Positions 1-10,604 of a stretch of DNA of 64,000 nt are shown in pieces. Below the pieces are notes generated by a model that was not told where the DNA came from, did no database searches, and saw only the letters and a program-made list of their open reading frames with translations. This DNA comes from Streptomyces aureus (GTDB lineage Bacteria > Actinomycetota > Actinomycetes > Streptomycetales > Streptomycetaceae), in contig NZ_JNZD01000001.1 in NCBI RefSeq assembly GCF_000725495.1, positions 1-64,000 on the forward strand. The letters run 5' to 3'. Made by a program: the position numbers and the translations under genes. Numbering within the stretch: position 1 is the first letter of the stretch; each line of letters starts with the position of its first letter.

Positions 1-6
1 GCCGCG

Positions 7-440
<434 letters not shown>

Positions 441-482
441 GTGGCCTGGGACACAACGGACACCCTGGGAAAGGGAGATGTC

Positions 483-2441
<1,959 letters not shown>

Positions 2442-2469
2442 GGCGGGACCATCCCGCCGGCCCGGCCCT

Positions 2470-2510
2470 GAGGGGTGCGGGAGCACGCCCACCGTGCTCC
2501 CGCACCCCTC
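2470..2510. terminator. Strong hairpin terminator after acs
   Basis: Two perfectly complementary 18-base arms (2470-2487 and 2493-2510) surround a five-base loop, starting 28 bases after the acs stop. A short CCCTTTTCC tract follows. There is no long U tract, as is normal for Streptomyces terminators. Confidence 0.85.
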
Positions 2511-2537
2511 ACCCTTTTCCGGGCGCGCTCGCGCCCC

Positions 2538-2600
2538 CGCACTCCTCCTCAGATTCCGCGGCCCCCGTGCTCCCGCACCCCTCCTCCGATTCCGCGGCCC
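2538..2600. repeat. 27-bp direct repeat in a C-rich spacer
   Basis: Two near-identical 27-base copies (2538-2564 and 2574-2600, each ending ATTCCGCGGCCC) lie in tandem, 36 bases apart. They sit in a spacer that is overwhelmingly C on the plus strand from about 2500 to 2780. Confidence 0.6.
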
Positions 2601-2929
2601 ACCCCCACCCCACCGAACACCAGGGCCCATCCCCGCAGCCCGCAGTCCGCGGCCAGCGCCCCGCGGCCGCCCCGCAGCCCGGAAACCCACCCGCGCCCCC
2701 ACACCCCGCACCCCCCACGGCCGCGCCGCCCCGCCTCCCCCTCCGCCGGACGGCCCCTCCCGCAGGCCCCGCCGCCGGTTCCGTCGTAGCGTGAAGATCC
2801 CCCACCGAGCCGGCCGCATCATGGGTAAAGTGAGCAAAGCGTCAAAGACGCGACAAGATCGTTCATGGTGTGCCGGGAAGTCTGGTCGGCGAGTGCTTCG
2901 CCCTGCCTGCTCGACCGGAGGTTCTCCCC
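2601..2929. other. Gene-less C-rich spacer and nhaA leader
   Basis: No gene is recognised. The first half is a C-rich, purine-poor run of proline-like codons in all plus frames. From 2815 the composition becomes AT-richer (TAAAGT at about 2825 is a possible -10 box), which fits the promoter and leader of nhaA. Confidence 0.5.
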
Positions 2930-4327
2930 GTGGCCGCGCCCCCCAGCACCACCCCGCGCAAGTTCCTCGGCCTGATGTCCCTGCCGGAACGGAACTTCGT
3001 GGCGGACGCGCTGCGCACCGAGACCGTGGGCGGAGTACTCCTGCTGATCGCCGCGGTCGCCGCGCTGATCTGGGCGAACACCCTTCCGCACAGCTATGAG
3101 GCCGTCTCCCACTTCCACTTCGGACCGGCCGCCCTCGGACTCGACCTGTCCGTGGAGCACTGGGCGGCCGACGGACTGCTGGCCATCTTCTTCTTCGTCG
3201 CCGGCATCGAGCTGAAGCGCGAACTGGTGGCCGGGGACCTCAAGGACCCCAAGGCCGCCGCGCTGCCCGTCGTCGCCGCCGCCTGCGGCATGGCCGTTCC
3301 CGCGTTCGTCTACGTCCTGACGAACCTGTCCGGCGGCGGCTCGCTCGAGGGCTGGGCCGTCCCCACGGCCACCGACATCGCCTTCGCACTCGCCGTGCTC
3401 GCCGTGATCGGGACGTCGTTGCCGTCCGCCCTGCGGGCCTTCCTGCTCACCCTCGCCGTCGTCGACGACCTGTTCGCGATCCTGATCATCGCGGTCTTCT
3501 TCACCTCCTCCATCAACTTCGCGGCGCTCGGCGGCTCCGTCGTCGGCCTCGGCCTCTTCTGGCTGCTGCTGCGCAGGGAAGTGCGCGGCTGGTACGTGTA
3601 CGTCCCGCTGGCGGTGGTCATCTGGGCCCTGATGTACAACAGCGGGATCCACGCCACGATCGCCGGTGTCGCCATGGGCCTGATGCTGCGCTGCCATCAG
3701 CGCGAGGGCGAGGAGCACTCCCCGGGCGAGCACATCGAGCACGTCGTACGACCCGTGTCGGCGGGGCTCGCCGTCCCGCTGTTCGCCCTGTTCAGCGCCG
3801 GCGTCTCGGTCTCGGGCGGCGCGATCCACGACGTGTTCACCCGGCCGGAGACGCTCGGCGTGGTGCTCGGGCTCGTCGTCGGCAAGGCGGTGGGTATCTT
3901 CGGCGGAACCTGGCTGACCGCGCGGTTCACCCGGGCCTCGCTCAGCGACGACCTGGAATGGGCGGACGTCGTCGCCGTCGCCACCCTCGCCGGGATCGGC
4001 TTCACCGTCTCCCTGCTCATCGGCGAGCTGGCCTTCGCGGGCAACACGAGCCTCACCGACGAGACCAAGGCCGCCGTCCTCATCGGCTCGTTCATCGCGG
4101 CCGTCCTCGCCACGGCGCTGCTGAAGATACGCAACGCCAAGTACCGCGCGCTGTGCGAGGCCGAGGAGCTCGACGAGGACCACGACGGCATCCCCGACAT
4201 CTACGAGCGGGACAACCCGGCGTACCACCTGCGCATGGCCGCCATCCACGAGCGGAAGGCCGCGGAGCACCGCAGGCTTGCCGAAGTGGCGGGTGGGGCA
4301 AGCGAGGGGGACGACGGTCCGGCATGA
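2930..4327 (+). CDS. nhaA: Na+/H+ antiporter NhaA
   Basis: This integral membrane protein (465 residues) exchanges external protons for cytoplasmic sodium. It has the succession of hydrophobic helices of NhaA, with the hallmark stretches FFFVAGIELKRE, PTATDIAFALAVLA and VVDDLFAILIIA; the last carries the paired aspartates of the ion-binding site. A hydrophilic tail of about 60 residues (DHDGIPDIYERDNPAYHLRM onward) extends beyond the transporter core, as in other actinobacterial copies. The GTG at 2930 has GGAGG eight bases upstream; an in-frame GTG at 2870 lacks a site. The next gene starts 44 bases after the stop on the same strand. Confidence 0.95.
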   Translation: MAAPPSTTPRKFLGLMSLPERNFVADALRTETVGGVLLLIAAVAALIWANTLPHSYEAVSHFHFGPAALGLDLSVEHWAADGLLAIFFFVAGIELKRELVAGDLKDPKAAALPVVAAACGMAVPAFVYVLTNLSGGGSLEGWAVPTATDIAFALAVLAVIGTSLPSALRAFLLTLAVVDDLFAILIIAVFFTSSINFAALGGSVVGLGLFWLLLRREVRGWYVYVPLAVVIWALMYNSGIHATIAGVAMGLMLRCHQREGEEHSPGEHIEHVVRPVSAGLAVPLFALFSAGVSVSGGAIHDVFTRPETLGVVLGLVVGKAVGIFGGTWLTARFTRASLSDDLEWADVVAVATLAGIGFTVSLLIGELAFAGNTSLTDETKAAVLIGSFIAAVLATALLKIRNAKYRALCEAEELDEDHDGIPDIYERDNPAYHLRMAAIHERKAAEHRRLAEVAGGASEGDDGPA

Positions 4328-4370
4328 TCTGACAGGACCGTACAAACTCATGCAGAAGAGGGAGACCGCG

Positions 4371-4847
4371 ATGAGCGCACCCGACGGGACGCCGGTCGGT
4401 GCCGAACGCAGTATCGGCCAGTTGGTCGCCGCGGCGACGACCGAGATGTCCGCGCTGGTGCACGACGAGATCGCGCTGGCGAAGGCTCAGCTCAAGCAGG
4501 ACGTCAAGCGCGGCGCGGTCAGCGGCGGCGCGTTCTCGGCGGCCGGAATGGTGCTGATCTTCTCCCTGCCGATGCTCAGCTTCGCCCTCGCGTACGGCAT
4601 CCGGACCTGGAGCGACTGGAATCTCGCGATCTGCTTCCTGCTGTCGTTCGCGGCGAACGTGCTGGTCGCGGTGGTGCTGGCGCTGATCGGACTGCTCTTC
4701 GCGAAGAAGGCCAAGAAGGGCCAGGGGCCGCAGAAGGTGGCCGCCTCGATGAAGGAGACGGCGGGTGTTCTGCAGAACGCCAAGCCGCACCCCCGGCCCG
4801 AGCCGGTCGAGGACGCCGTCAAGGCTGTGGCACGCTCATCCTCATGA
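4371..4847 (+). CDS. Holin-X-type phage holin family membrane protein
   Basis: A 158-residue protein with two hydrophobic segments (about residues 50-72 and 80-105) after an N-terminal amphipathic region (SIGQLVAAATTEMSALVHDE) and before a lysine-rich tail. This arrangement is that of the actinobacterial Phage_holin_3_6 (holin-X) family, a chromosomal family not tied to prophages; its job is unknown. ATG 4371 is preceded by AAGAGGGAG. The stop overlaps the start of the downstream hydrolase by four bases (ATGA), so translation is coupled. The equivalent pair stands next to marP in mycobacteria. Confidence 0.8.
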   Translation: MSAPDGTPVGAERSIGQLVAAATTEMSALVHDEIALAKAQLKQDVKRGAVSGGAFSAAGMVLIFSLPMLSFALAYGIRTWSDWNLAICFLLSFAANVLVAVVLALIGLLFAKKAKKGQGPQKVAASMKETAGVLQNAKPHPRPEPVEDAVKAVARSSS

Positions 4848-5794
4848 CGGACCCCGCCACACCTTCGGCGCAACCCACCTCGGTCGTACGGATCGACCTT
4901 CCCGGCGGCAGAAAAGTCACGCACCGGGACGTGGCCGCCAATGGCGCGCGCTTCCACATCGCCGAGCTCGGCGACGGGCCGCTCGTGCTGCTGCTGCACG
5001 GCTTCCCGCAGTTCTGGTGGGCCTGGCGCCACCAGCTCGTCGCGCTCGCCGACGCCGGTTTCCGGGCCGTGGCCATGGACCTGCGGGGCGTCGGGGGCAG
5101 TGACCGCACCCCGCGCGGTTACGACCCCGCCAACCTCGCGCTGGACATCACCGGGGTCGTGCGTTCGCTCGGCGAGCCCGACGCCGCCCTGGTCGGACAC
5201 GACCTCGGCGGCTATCTGGCGTGGACGGCGGCCGCCATGCGGCCCAAGCTCGTCCGCCGGCTCGCGGTGTCGTCCATGCCGCACCCGCGGCGCTGGCGTT
5301 CGGCGATGCTCTCCGACGTCCGGCAGACGACGGCGGGCTCGTACATCTGGGGATTCCAGCGCCCCTGGATCCCGGAGCGTCAACTCGTCGCCGACGAAGC
5401 CGCTCTGGTGGGCCGTCTGGTCAGCGACTGGTCGGGGCCCCGGCAGCCCGACGAGGAGGTCCTGGAGACCTACCGCCGGGCCATGCGGATCCCCTCGACC
5501 GCGCACTGCTCCATCGAGCCGTACCGCTGGATGGTGCGGTCCATGGCGCGCCCCGACGGCATCCAGTTCAACCGGCGCATGAAGCGGCCGGTGCGGGTGC
5601 CGACGCTGCATCTGCACGGCTCTCTCGATCCGGTGATGCGGACGCGGAGCGCGGCGGGATCCGGGGAGTACGTCGAAGCTCCGTACCGCTGGCGGCTGTT
5701 CGACGGGCTCGGCCACTTCCCGCACGAAGAGGATCCGGTCGCTTTCTCGACCGAACTGATCAACTGGCTGAAGGATCCGGAACCGGATCGATGA
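4844..5794 (+). CDS. alpha/beta hydrolase, EphE-like epoxide hydrolase family
   Basis: The 316-residue cytosolic protein has the alpha/beta-hydrolase fold. The oxyanion-hole motif HGFPQFWWAWRHQ and the nucleophile motif GHDLGG, with aspartate as nucleophile, are those of epoxide hydrolases and haloalkane dehalogenases. The C-terminal GLGHFPHEE supplies the catalytic histidine. Substrate cannot be read from sequence. It overlaps the holin-like gene by ATGA and ends convergent with marP, 435 bases away. Its place beside marP is that of ephE in Mycobacterium tuberculosis, which supports orthology. Confidence 0.9.
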   Translation: MTDPATPSAQPTSVVRIDLPGGRKVTHRDVAANGARFHIAELGDGPLVLLLHGFPQFWWAWRHQLVALADAGFRAVAMDLRGVGGSDRTPRGYDPANLALDITGVVRSLGEPDAALVGHDLGGYLAWTAAAMRPKLVRRLAVSSMPHPRRWRSAMLSDVRQTTAGSYIWGFQRPWIPERQLVADEAALVGRLVSDWSGPRQPDEEVLETYRRAMRIPSTAHCSIEPYRWMVRSMARPDGIQFNRRMKRPVRVPTLHLHGSLDPVMRTRSAAGSGEYVEAPYRWRLFDGLGHFPHEEDPVAFSTELINWLKDPEPDR

Positions 5795-6229
5795 GACTCC
5801 GGTCACCCCGGTGTGACCGCGCGATCGCGCCCGGTGCACCGCCCGGAACGGAGACCGCGAACACCTGTACTACGAACGGCCACTTGCCCGGCGCATAGGC
5901 CAATTGACGGGCCGGGGCGAGGTTATCGACCTTCGGGCAGGGGCAGACGTCGGGGTATGGGCTGGACGCACGACTACAGTGACGCAGCACGCGATCGCCG
6001 CTCGGCCACGGGGCCGGGCTCTCGCCGAGGGGGCTCCCCGCAATGGGCGGGAACGGATCCGCGTGTGGGCATTCCGCACATCCTGCGGCGCCGGGCCCGC
6101 TGGGTCTCCGTACGGCTGCGCCATCCGCGCGGCTGAGACCCCACCACCCACTCCCGCCGGCGGCCGGAACCCCGTCCGTCGGCCTGGAACAGGGCTGCCG
6201 CCGTCCCGGCGGCGGAGACACCGCTCCCG
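5795..6229. other. Spacer between convergent genes
   Basis: This 435-base stretch separates the convergent hydrolase and marP genes. Only one weak small reading frame (5957-6136) is worth naming. A GC-rich inverted repeat around 6197-6216 (CCGCCG...GGCGGCGG) just after marP may terminate that transcript. Confidence 0.4.
5957..6136 (+). CDS. Possible small basic protein, 59 residues
   Basis: An ATG frame encodes 59 residues, arginine-rich, beginning MGWTHDYSDAARDRR and ending RLRHPRG. GGGG lies directly upstream, too close for an ideal binding site. Its third-position GC is lower than that of neighbouring genes. No known family is recognised. It could be a real small gene or chance; the end overlaps no other gene. 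Confidence 0.3.
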   Translation: MGWTHDYSDAARDRRSATGPGSRRGGSPQWAGTDPRVGIPHILRRRARWVSVRLRHPRG

Positions 6230-7429
6230 TCAGAGTGCGCAGCTGTCGCTGTTCACCTGCTGGTTCGCCGTACGCCCCTTGGCGATGTCCTGACGGACCT
6301 CGTCCGCGGTGAGGGCGTAGCCGGTCTCGGCGTCGTCGAGCGACTTCGCGAAGACCACGCCGTACACCTTGCCGTCGGGGGTCAGCAGCGGTCCGCCGGA
6401 GTTGCCCTGACGGACCGTCGCGTACAGCGAGTAGACGTCGCGGCGGACGGTCTTGCGGTGGTAGATGTCCGGTCCGTTGGCCGTGATGCGGCCCCGGACG
6501 CGCGCGGGCTGGATGTTGTACGAGCCGTTCTGCGGGAACCCGGCGACGATCGCGCTGTCGCCGCTGGCCGCGTCGGTGCTGCTGAACCGCAGCGCGGGCG
6601 CCTTCAGGTTCGGCACGTCGAGTACGGCGATGTCGCGCTCCCAGTCGTACAGGACGACCTTGGCGTCGTACTTCTTGCCCTCGCCGCCTATCTGGACGGT
6701 GGGTTCGTCGACTCCGCCGACCACGTGCGCGTTGGTCATGACGCGGCGGTCGCTGAAGACGAAGCCGGTGCCTTCGAGGACCTTGCCGCAACTCTGGGCG
6801 GTGCCCATGACCTTGACGATGGAGTGCTGCGAGCGGGTGGCGACGGGGCTGGCGGCGAGCTGGGGGTCGGGCGGCCGGACCTCGGTGATGGGCTCGTTGG
6901 CGAACGGGCTGAAGACCTGCGGGAAGCCGTTCTGGGCGAGGACCGAGGAGAAGTCGGCGAACCAGGTGTTGGCCTGGTTGGGCAGCGCGCGGGAGACCCC
7001 GAGGAGCACCTTGGAGTTGCGGACCTCCTTGCCCAGCGTCGGCAGCGTGGTGCCGGCGAGGGCCGAGCCGATCAGCCAGGCGACGAGCAGCATCGCCACG
7101 ACGTTCACCAGGGCGCCGCCGGTCGCGTCCAGGGCTCTGGCCGGGGACCACGTGATGTACCGGCGGAGCTTGTTGCCGAGGTGGGTGGTGAGGGCCTGGC
7201 CGACGGATGCGCAGACGATCACGACGACGACGGCGACGACGGCGGCCGTCGTGCTCACCTTGCTGTCGTCGGTCGTCCAGCTCCAGACGACCGGGAGCAG
7301 ATAGACGGCGACGAGACCACCGCCCAGGAATCCGATCACCGACAGGACGCCGACGACGAAGCCCTGGCGATAGCCCACGATCGCGAACCACACGGCGGCG
7401 ACCAGCAACAGGATGTCCAGCACATTCAC
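6230..7429 (-). CDS. marP: MarP-like membrane serine protease (CvpA domain plus trypsin fold)
   Basis: The product (399 residues) has four hydrophobic segments in the first 130 residues, matching the CvpA-type membrane domain, followed by an extracytoplasmic chymotrypsin-like protease. The triad is visible: His in VMTNAHVVGG (about 235), Asp in WERDIAVLD (about 266) and Ser in RQGNSGGP (about 344). Two cysteines (about 214 and 397) correspond to the disulphide that controls activity in mycobacterial MarP. There the protease protects against acid and oxidative stress by acting on wall enzymes. GTG 7429 is chosen because AAGGTGA lies five bases upstream; GTG 7438 would add three residues. It follows the Nudix gene by a few bases, so they share a transcript. 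Confidence 0.93.
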   Translation of the reverse strand: MNVLDILLLVAAVWFAIVGYRQGFVVGVLSVIGFLGGGLVAVYLLPVVWSWTTDDSKVSTTAAVVAVVVVIVCASVGQALTTHLGNKLRRYITWSPARALDATGGALVNVVAMLLVAWLIGSALAGTTLPTLGKEVRNSKVLLGVSRALPNQANTWFADFSSVLAQNGFPQVFSPFANEPITEVRPPDPQLAASPVATRSQHSIVKVMGTAQSCGKVLEGTGFVFSDRRVMTNAHVVGGVDEPTVQIGGEGKKYDAKVVLYDWERDIAVLDVPNLKAPALRFSSTDAASGDSAIVAGFPQNGSYNIQPARVRGRITANGPDIYHRKTVRRDVYSLYATVRQGNSGGPLLTPDGKVYGVVFAKSLDDAETGYALTADEVRQDIAKGRTANQQVNSDSCAL

Positions 7430-7442
7430 GAAGGTCACCTTG

Positions 7443-8153
7443 TCACGAGCGCCAGTCGAGCGGGACCTGCTTCTCGCGGTCCCACGGACGCTCCCAGCCC
7501 GCGAAGTGAAGGATCTTGTCGATCACTCCGGCCGTAAAACCCCAGACCAGGGCCGATTCGACCAGAAATGCCGGGCCTCTGTGACCGCTGGGATGCACGG
7601 TGGTCGCGCGATTGGCGGGGTCCGTGAGATCCACCACGGGGACGGTGAAGACCCGGGCCGTCTCACCTGGGTCGACGACTCCGACGGGCGTCGGGCGGCG
7701 CCACCAGCCGAGGACCGGTGTGACCACGAAACGGCTCACCGGGATGTACAGCCGGGGCAGGACGCCGAAGAGCTGGACTCCGCTCGGGTCGAGGCCGGTC
7801 TCCTCCTCGGCCTCGCGCAGGGCCGCGTTCAGCGGCCCGTCGGTGGCCGGGTCGCCGTCCTCCGGGTCGAGGGCGCCCCCGGGGAAGGAGGGCTGTCCGG
7901 CGTGCGACCTGAGGGTGCCCGCCCGCTCCATGAGCAGCAGCTCGGGACCGCGCGGGCCCTCGCCGAACAGGATGAGCACCGCGGACTGTCGGCCCGCGCC
8001 GTTGGCCGGCGGCAGAAAGCGGCTCAGCTGGAGCGGCTCCACGGTCTCCGCGACCTGCGCGACCGGCCCCAGCCAGCCGGGCAGCCCGTCCTTGCTGAGC
8101 ATCGGCCCGCCCTGCGTGTTGCCCGTGTCCTGTGTGTCGCCCGCGTGCTTCAT
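7443..8153 (-). CDS. Nudix hydrolase, CoA pyrophosphatase type
   Basis: A 236-residue protein predicted to hydrolyse CoA or acyl-CoA diphosphate bonds. The Nudix box REAEEETGL follows the motif LRSHAGQPSFPGG, which marks the NudL/CoA-pyrophosphatase branch. ATG 8153 is chosen because GGGGG lies five bases upstream; GTG 8159 is in frame. It lies between nth, 52 bases upstream, and marP, a few bases downstream, all on the minus strand, so a three-gene operon is likely. In mycobacteria a thioredoxin-like gene sits between nth and this gene; it is absent here. Confidence 0.9.
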   Translation of the reverse strand: MKHAGDTQDTGNTQGGPMLSKDGLPGWLGPVAQVAETVEPLQLSRFLPPANGAGRQSAVLILFGEGPRGPELLLMERAGTLRSHAGQPSFPGGALDPEDGDPATDGPLNAALREAEEETGLDPSGVQLFGVLPRLYIPVSRFVVTPVLGWWRRPTPVGVVDPGETARVFTVPVVDLTDPANRATTVHPSGHRGPAFLVESALVWGFTAGVIDKILHFAGWERPWDREKQVPLDWRS

Positions 8154-8205
8154 CGCCACCCCCGTTCTGCTCTTCCCAACGCCCGCCGGGACCGTGTTCG
8201 TTCCG

Positions 8206-9486
8206 TCATCCGGCGCCCAACGGGGGCGCGGGCCTGCCGCCGGCGTCCAGATAGGACTGCGGGGGATTGAGGCGCTGTCCGGGGAACCCGCCCTTCTCGT
8301 ACTTCAGGAGCTTCGTCGCCTTCTCGGGGTCGGTCTCGCCCTCCCCGTACGCCGGGCAGAGCGGCGCGATGGGGCAGGCGCCGCAGGCGGGCTTGCGGGC
8401 GTGGCAGATGCGGCGGCCGTGGAAGATCACGTGGTGCGACAGCATCGTCCACTCGCTCTTCGGGAAGAGCTCGCCCACGGCCTTCTCGATCTTGTCCGGC
8501 TCGGTCTCGGCAGTCCACTGCCAGCGGCGCACCAGCCGCTGGAAATGGGTGTCGACGGTGATCCCCGGCCGCCCGAAGGCGTTGCCGAGGACGACGAAGG
8601 CGGTCTTGCGGCCCACTCCGGGCAGTTTCACGAGGTCTTCGAGGCGACCGGGCACCTCGCCCCCGAAATCGTCCCTCAGGGCCCTGGAGAGCCCTATGAC
8701 GGACTTGGTCTTGGCCCGGAAGAACCCGGTCGGGCGCAGGATCTCCTCGACCTCCTCCGGGTCGGCCGCGGCGAGGTCCTCGGGGGTCGGGTACCGGGCG
8801 AAGAGCGCCGGAGTCGTCTGGTTCACCCGCAGGTCGGTCGTCTGCGCGGACAGGACCGTGGCGACGACGAGCTGGAAGGGGTTCTCGAAGTCCAGCTCGG
8901 GGTGGGCGTACGGATACACCTCGGCGAGCTCGCGGTTGATGCGGCGGGCCCTGCGGACGAGCGCGGTACGCGACTCGTTGCGCGGCGGCGCGGGGGCGGC
9001 TGGCACCGTCTTCTTGGCGGCCTTCCTGGCCGCGCCCGCACCGCTCGCCGCACTCTTGGACGCGCCCTGGCCGGCCACCGCCTTCTTGGACGCCCTGGCA
9101 CCGCCGACCGCCTTCTTCGACACGGCTTTCTTCGACACGGCTTTTTCCGACACAGCTTTCTTCGACGCAGCCTTCACGGGAACGACCTTCTCGGCAGCGG
9201 CCTTCGTCGCCGGCGAAGCCTTCTTGGCGGGCGTCACCTTCTTGGCGGGTGTCACCTTCTTGGCGGTTCGGCCGGCGGTCTTCTTCGCGCCGCTCCCCCT
9301 CGGTGCGCCGGACGACGCCGGTGCAGCCTCGGACGCCGCTCCGGGCAGCGCTTCCACCGCTGCCGGCTTCGTTGCTTTTGTCGGCTCTTCGGCTCCGTCG
9401 GGGGCCTGTTCGCCCACAGCGGAATCGCGACGTACGGCCACCCGCCCAGCCCCCTTGGCCTGTGCTCTCACCGGCGATTTGGACAC
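8206..9486 (-). CDS. nth: endonuclease III with long Lys/Ala-rich N-terminal tail
   Basis: Base-excision repair glycosylase/AP lyase. The catalytic core begins near residue 170. It has the helix-hairpin-helix LPGVGRKTA with catalytic Lys294, the aspartate of VDTHFQRL (Asp312) and four iron-sulphur cysteines (361, 368, 371, 377) with spacing 6-2-5. Family members are usually 210-270 residues; this one is 426. Residues 65-165 are a run of KKA, SKKAV and AKK repeats like the tail of actinobacterial HU or eukaryotic histone H1, expected to bind DNA non-specifically. The GTG start is supported by a TAGGCT -10 box six bases upstream, consistent with a leaderless mRNA, so the tail appears to be translated. 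Confidence 0.93.
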   Translation of the reverse strand: MSKSPVRAQAKGAGRVAVRRDSAVGEQAPDGAEEPTKATKPAAVEALPGAASEAAPASSGAPRGSGAKKTAGRTAKKVTPAKKVTPAKKASPATKAAAEKVVPVKAASKKAVSEKAVSKKAVSKKAVGGARASKKAVAGQGASKSAASGAGAARKAAKKTVPAAPAPPRNESRTALVRRARRINRELAEVYPYAHPELDFENPFQLVVATVLSAQTTDLRVNQTTPALFARYPTPEDLAAADPEEVEEILRPTGFFRAKTKSVIGLSRALRDDFGGEVPGRLEDLVKLPGVGRKTAFVVLGNAFGRPGITVDTHFQRLVRRWQWTAETEPDKIEKAVGELFPKSEWTMLSHHVIFHGRRICHARKPACGACPIAPLCPAYGEGETDPEKATKLLKYEKGGFPGQRLNPPQSYLDAGGRPAPPLGAG

Positions 9487-9492
9487 CCGGCC

Positions 9493-9515
9493 AGCCTAAA
9501 GCCCGGCACGGACAT
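9493..9515 (-). promoter_or_regulatory. nth promoter resembling RecA-NDp (PafBC) type
   Basis: On the minus strand ATGTCCGTG, eight bases, then TAGGCT precede the nth start by six bases. The actinobacterial DNA-damage promoter RecA-NDp is TTGTCRGTG-N8-TANNNT. Seven of nine upstream bases, the exact spacing and the -10 box agree. It is a weaker match than the one at 31420. Confidence 0.45.
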
Positions 9516-9588
9516 CCGCCCCGGACCCTGAAGATCGGCCCCCAATTGGCCCCCTGCCGCACTCGTTGGGACGCCAGTGCGGCAGACT

Positions 9589-9602
9589 TGTGACTGATCA
9601 CA
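9589..9602. promoter_or_regulatory. TGTGA/TCACA palindrome upstream of crp
   Basis: TGTGA, four bases, then TCACA form a palindrome about 92 bases before the crp start. The half sites equal those of the CRP box, but the spacer is four rather than six bases. Autoregulation of crp is plausible and unproven. Confidence 0.4.
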
Positions 9603-9693
9603 CTGTTTGGACCGTCCGGCAAGATGGGGAACACGGTCCCCTGGTACCAAGGGGGAGCAAGATCCCCTGAGCAGGCCGACAAGGAGAGAACTC

Positions 9694-10368
9694 GTGGACG
9701 ACGTTCTGCGGCGCGCCCCGCTCTTCGCGGCGCTCGATGACGAGCAGGCCGCGGAGCTCCGCGCCTCCATGAGTGAGGTGACACTCGCGCGAGGCGACGC
9801 CCTCTTCCATGAGGGCGACCCCGGCGACCGCCTCTATGTGGTCACCGAGGGCAAGGTGAAGCTCCACCGCACCTCCCCCGACGGGCGCGAGAACATGCTC
9901 GCCGTCCTCGGCCCCGGCGAGCTGATCGGCGAGCTGTCGCTGTTCGACCCGGGCCCGCGCACGGCGACCGCCACCGCGCTGACCGAGGTCAAGCTGCTCG
10001 GCCTCGGCCACGGCGACCTCCAGCCCTGGCTGAACGCGCGGCCCGAGGTGGCCGCGGCCCTGCTGCGCGCCGTCGCCCGGCGCCTGCGCAAGACCAACGA
10101 CCAGATGTCCGACCTGGTCTTCTCGGACGTGCCCGGCCGTGTCGCGCGCGCCCTTCTCGACCTGTCGCGCCGCTTCGGCGTGCAGTCCGAAGAGGGCATC
10201 CACGTCGTGCACGACCTCACCCAGGAGGAGCTGGCCCAGCTCGTCGGCGCCTCCCGGGAGACCGTCAACAAGGCGCTCGCCGACTTCGCCGGCCGCGGCT
10301 GGCTCCGCCTGGAGGCCCGCGCGGTGATCCTCCTGGACGTGGAGCGGCTCGCCAAGCGCTCGCGCTGA
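9694..10368 (+). CDS. crp: Crp-family cAMP receptor transcription regulator
   Basis: A 224-residue cytosolic regulator with an N-terminal cyclic-nucleotide-binding beta barrel (about 10-120; GELIGELSLFDPGPRTATA is the phosphate-binding cassette) and a C-terminal winged helix whose recognition helix is ASRETVNKALADF. In S. coelicolor, Crp controls germination, secondary metabolism and morphological differentiation. The GTG at 9694 has AAGGAGAG just upstream; the frame is open further 5' but lacks protein-like sequence. It is divergent from nth, as in mycobacteria. A strong hairpin follows. Confidence 0.97.
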   Translation: MDDVLRRAPLFAALDDEQAAELRASMSEVTLARGDALFHEGDPGDRLYVVTEGKVKLHRTSPDGRENMLAVLGPGELIGELSLFDPGPRTATATALTEVKLLGLGHGDLQPWLNARPEVAAALLRAVARRLRKTNDQMSDLVFSDVPGRVARALLDLSRRFGVQSEEGIHVVHDLTQEELAQLVGASRETVNKALADFAGRGWLRLEARAVILLDVERLAKRSR

Positions 10369-10381
10369 CGCCTCAGCCCGT

Positions 10382-10427
10382 ACGACGACGGGGTCCCTCC
10401 TCCCACGAGGCGGGACCCCGTCGTCGT
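10382..10427. terminator. Hairpin terminator after crp
   Basis: Arms of 16 bases (10382-10397, 10412-10427; ACGACGACGGGGTCCC and its complement) are perfectly paired around a 14-base loop, 13 bases after the crp stop. Confidence 0.85.
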
Positions 10428-10604
10428 GTCCCCGCCCTCCCGCACCCCGGCTCGTCACCCGTCACCCGTCCGGAGCAGCGCCCACCGACGGACTCACGCC
10501 CCAGCCCCACAACTCACCACCCCGTGCGGCCCTCCCTTCCCTCCCGCCTCCCGCCTCCCGTAAATGATCAGCGGGACGGCACCCCGGCCCGGCAGAGTGG
10601 CCGG

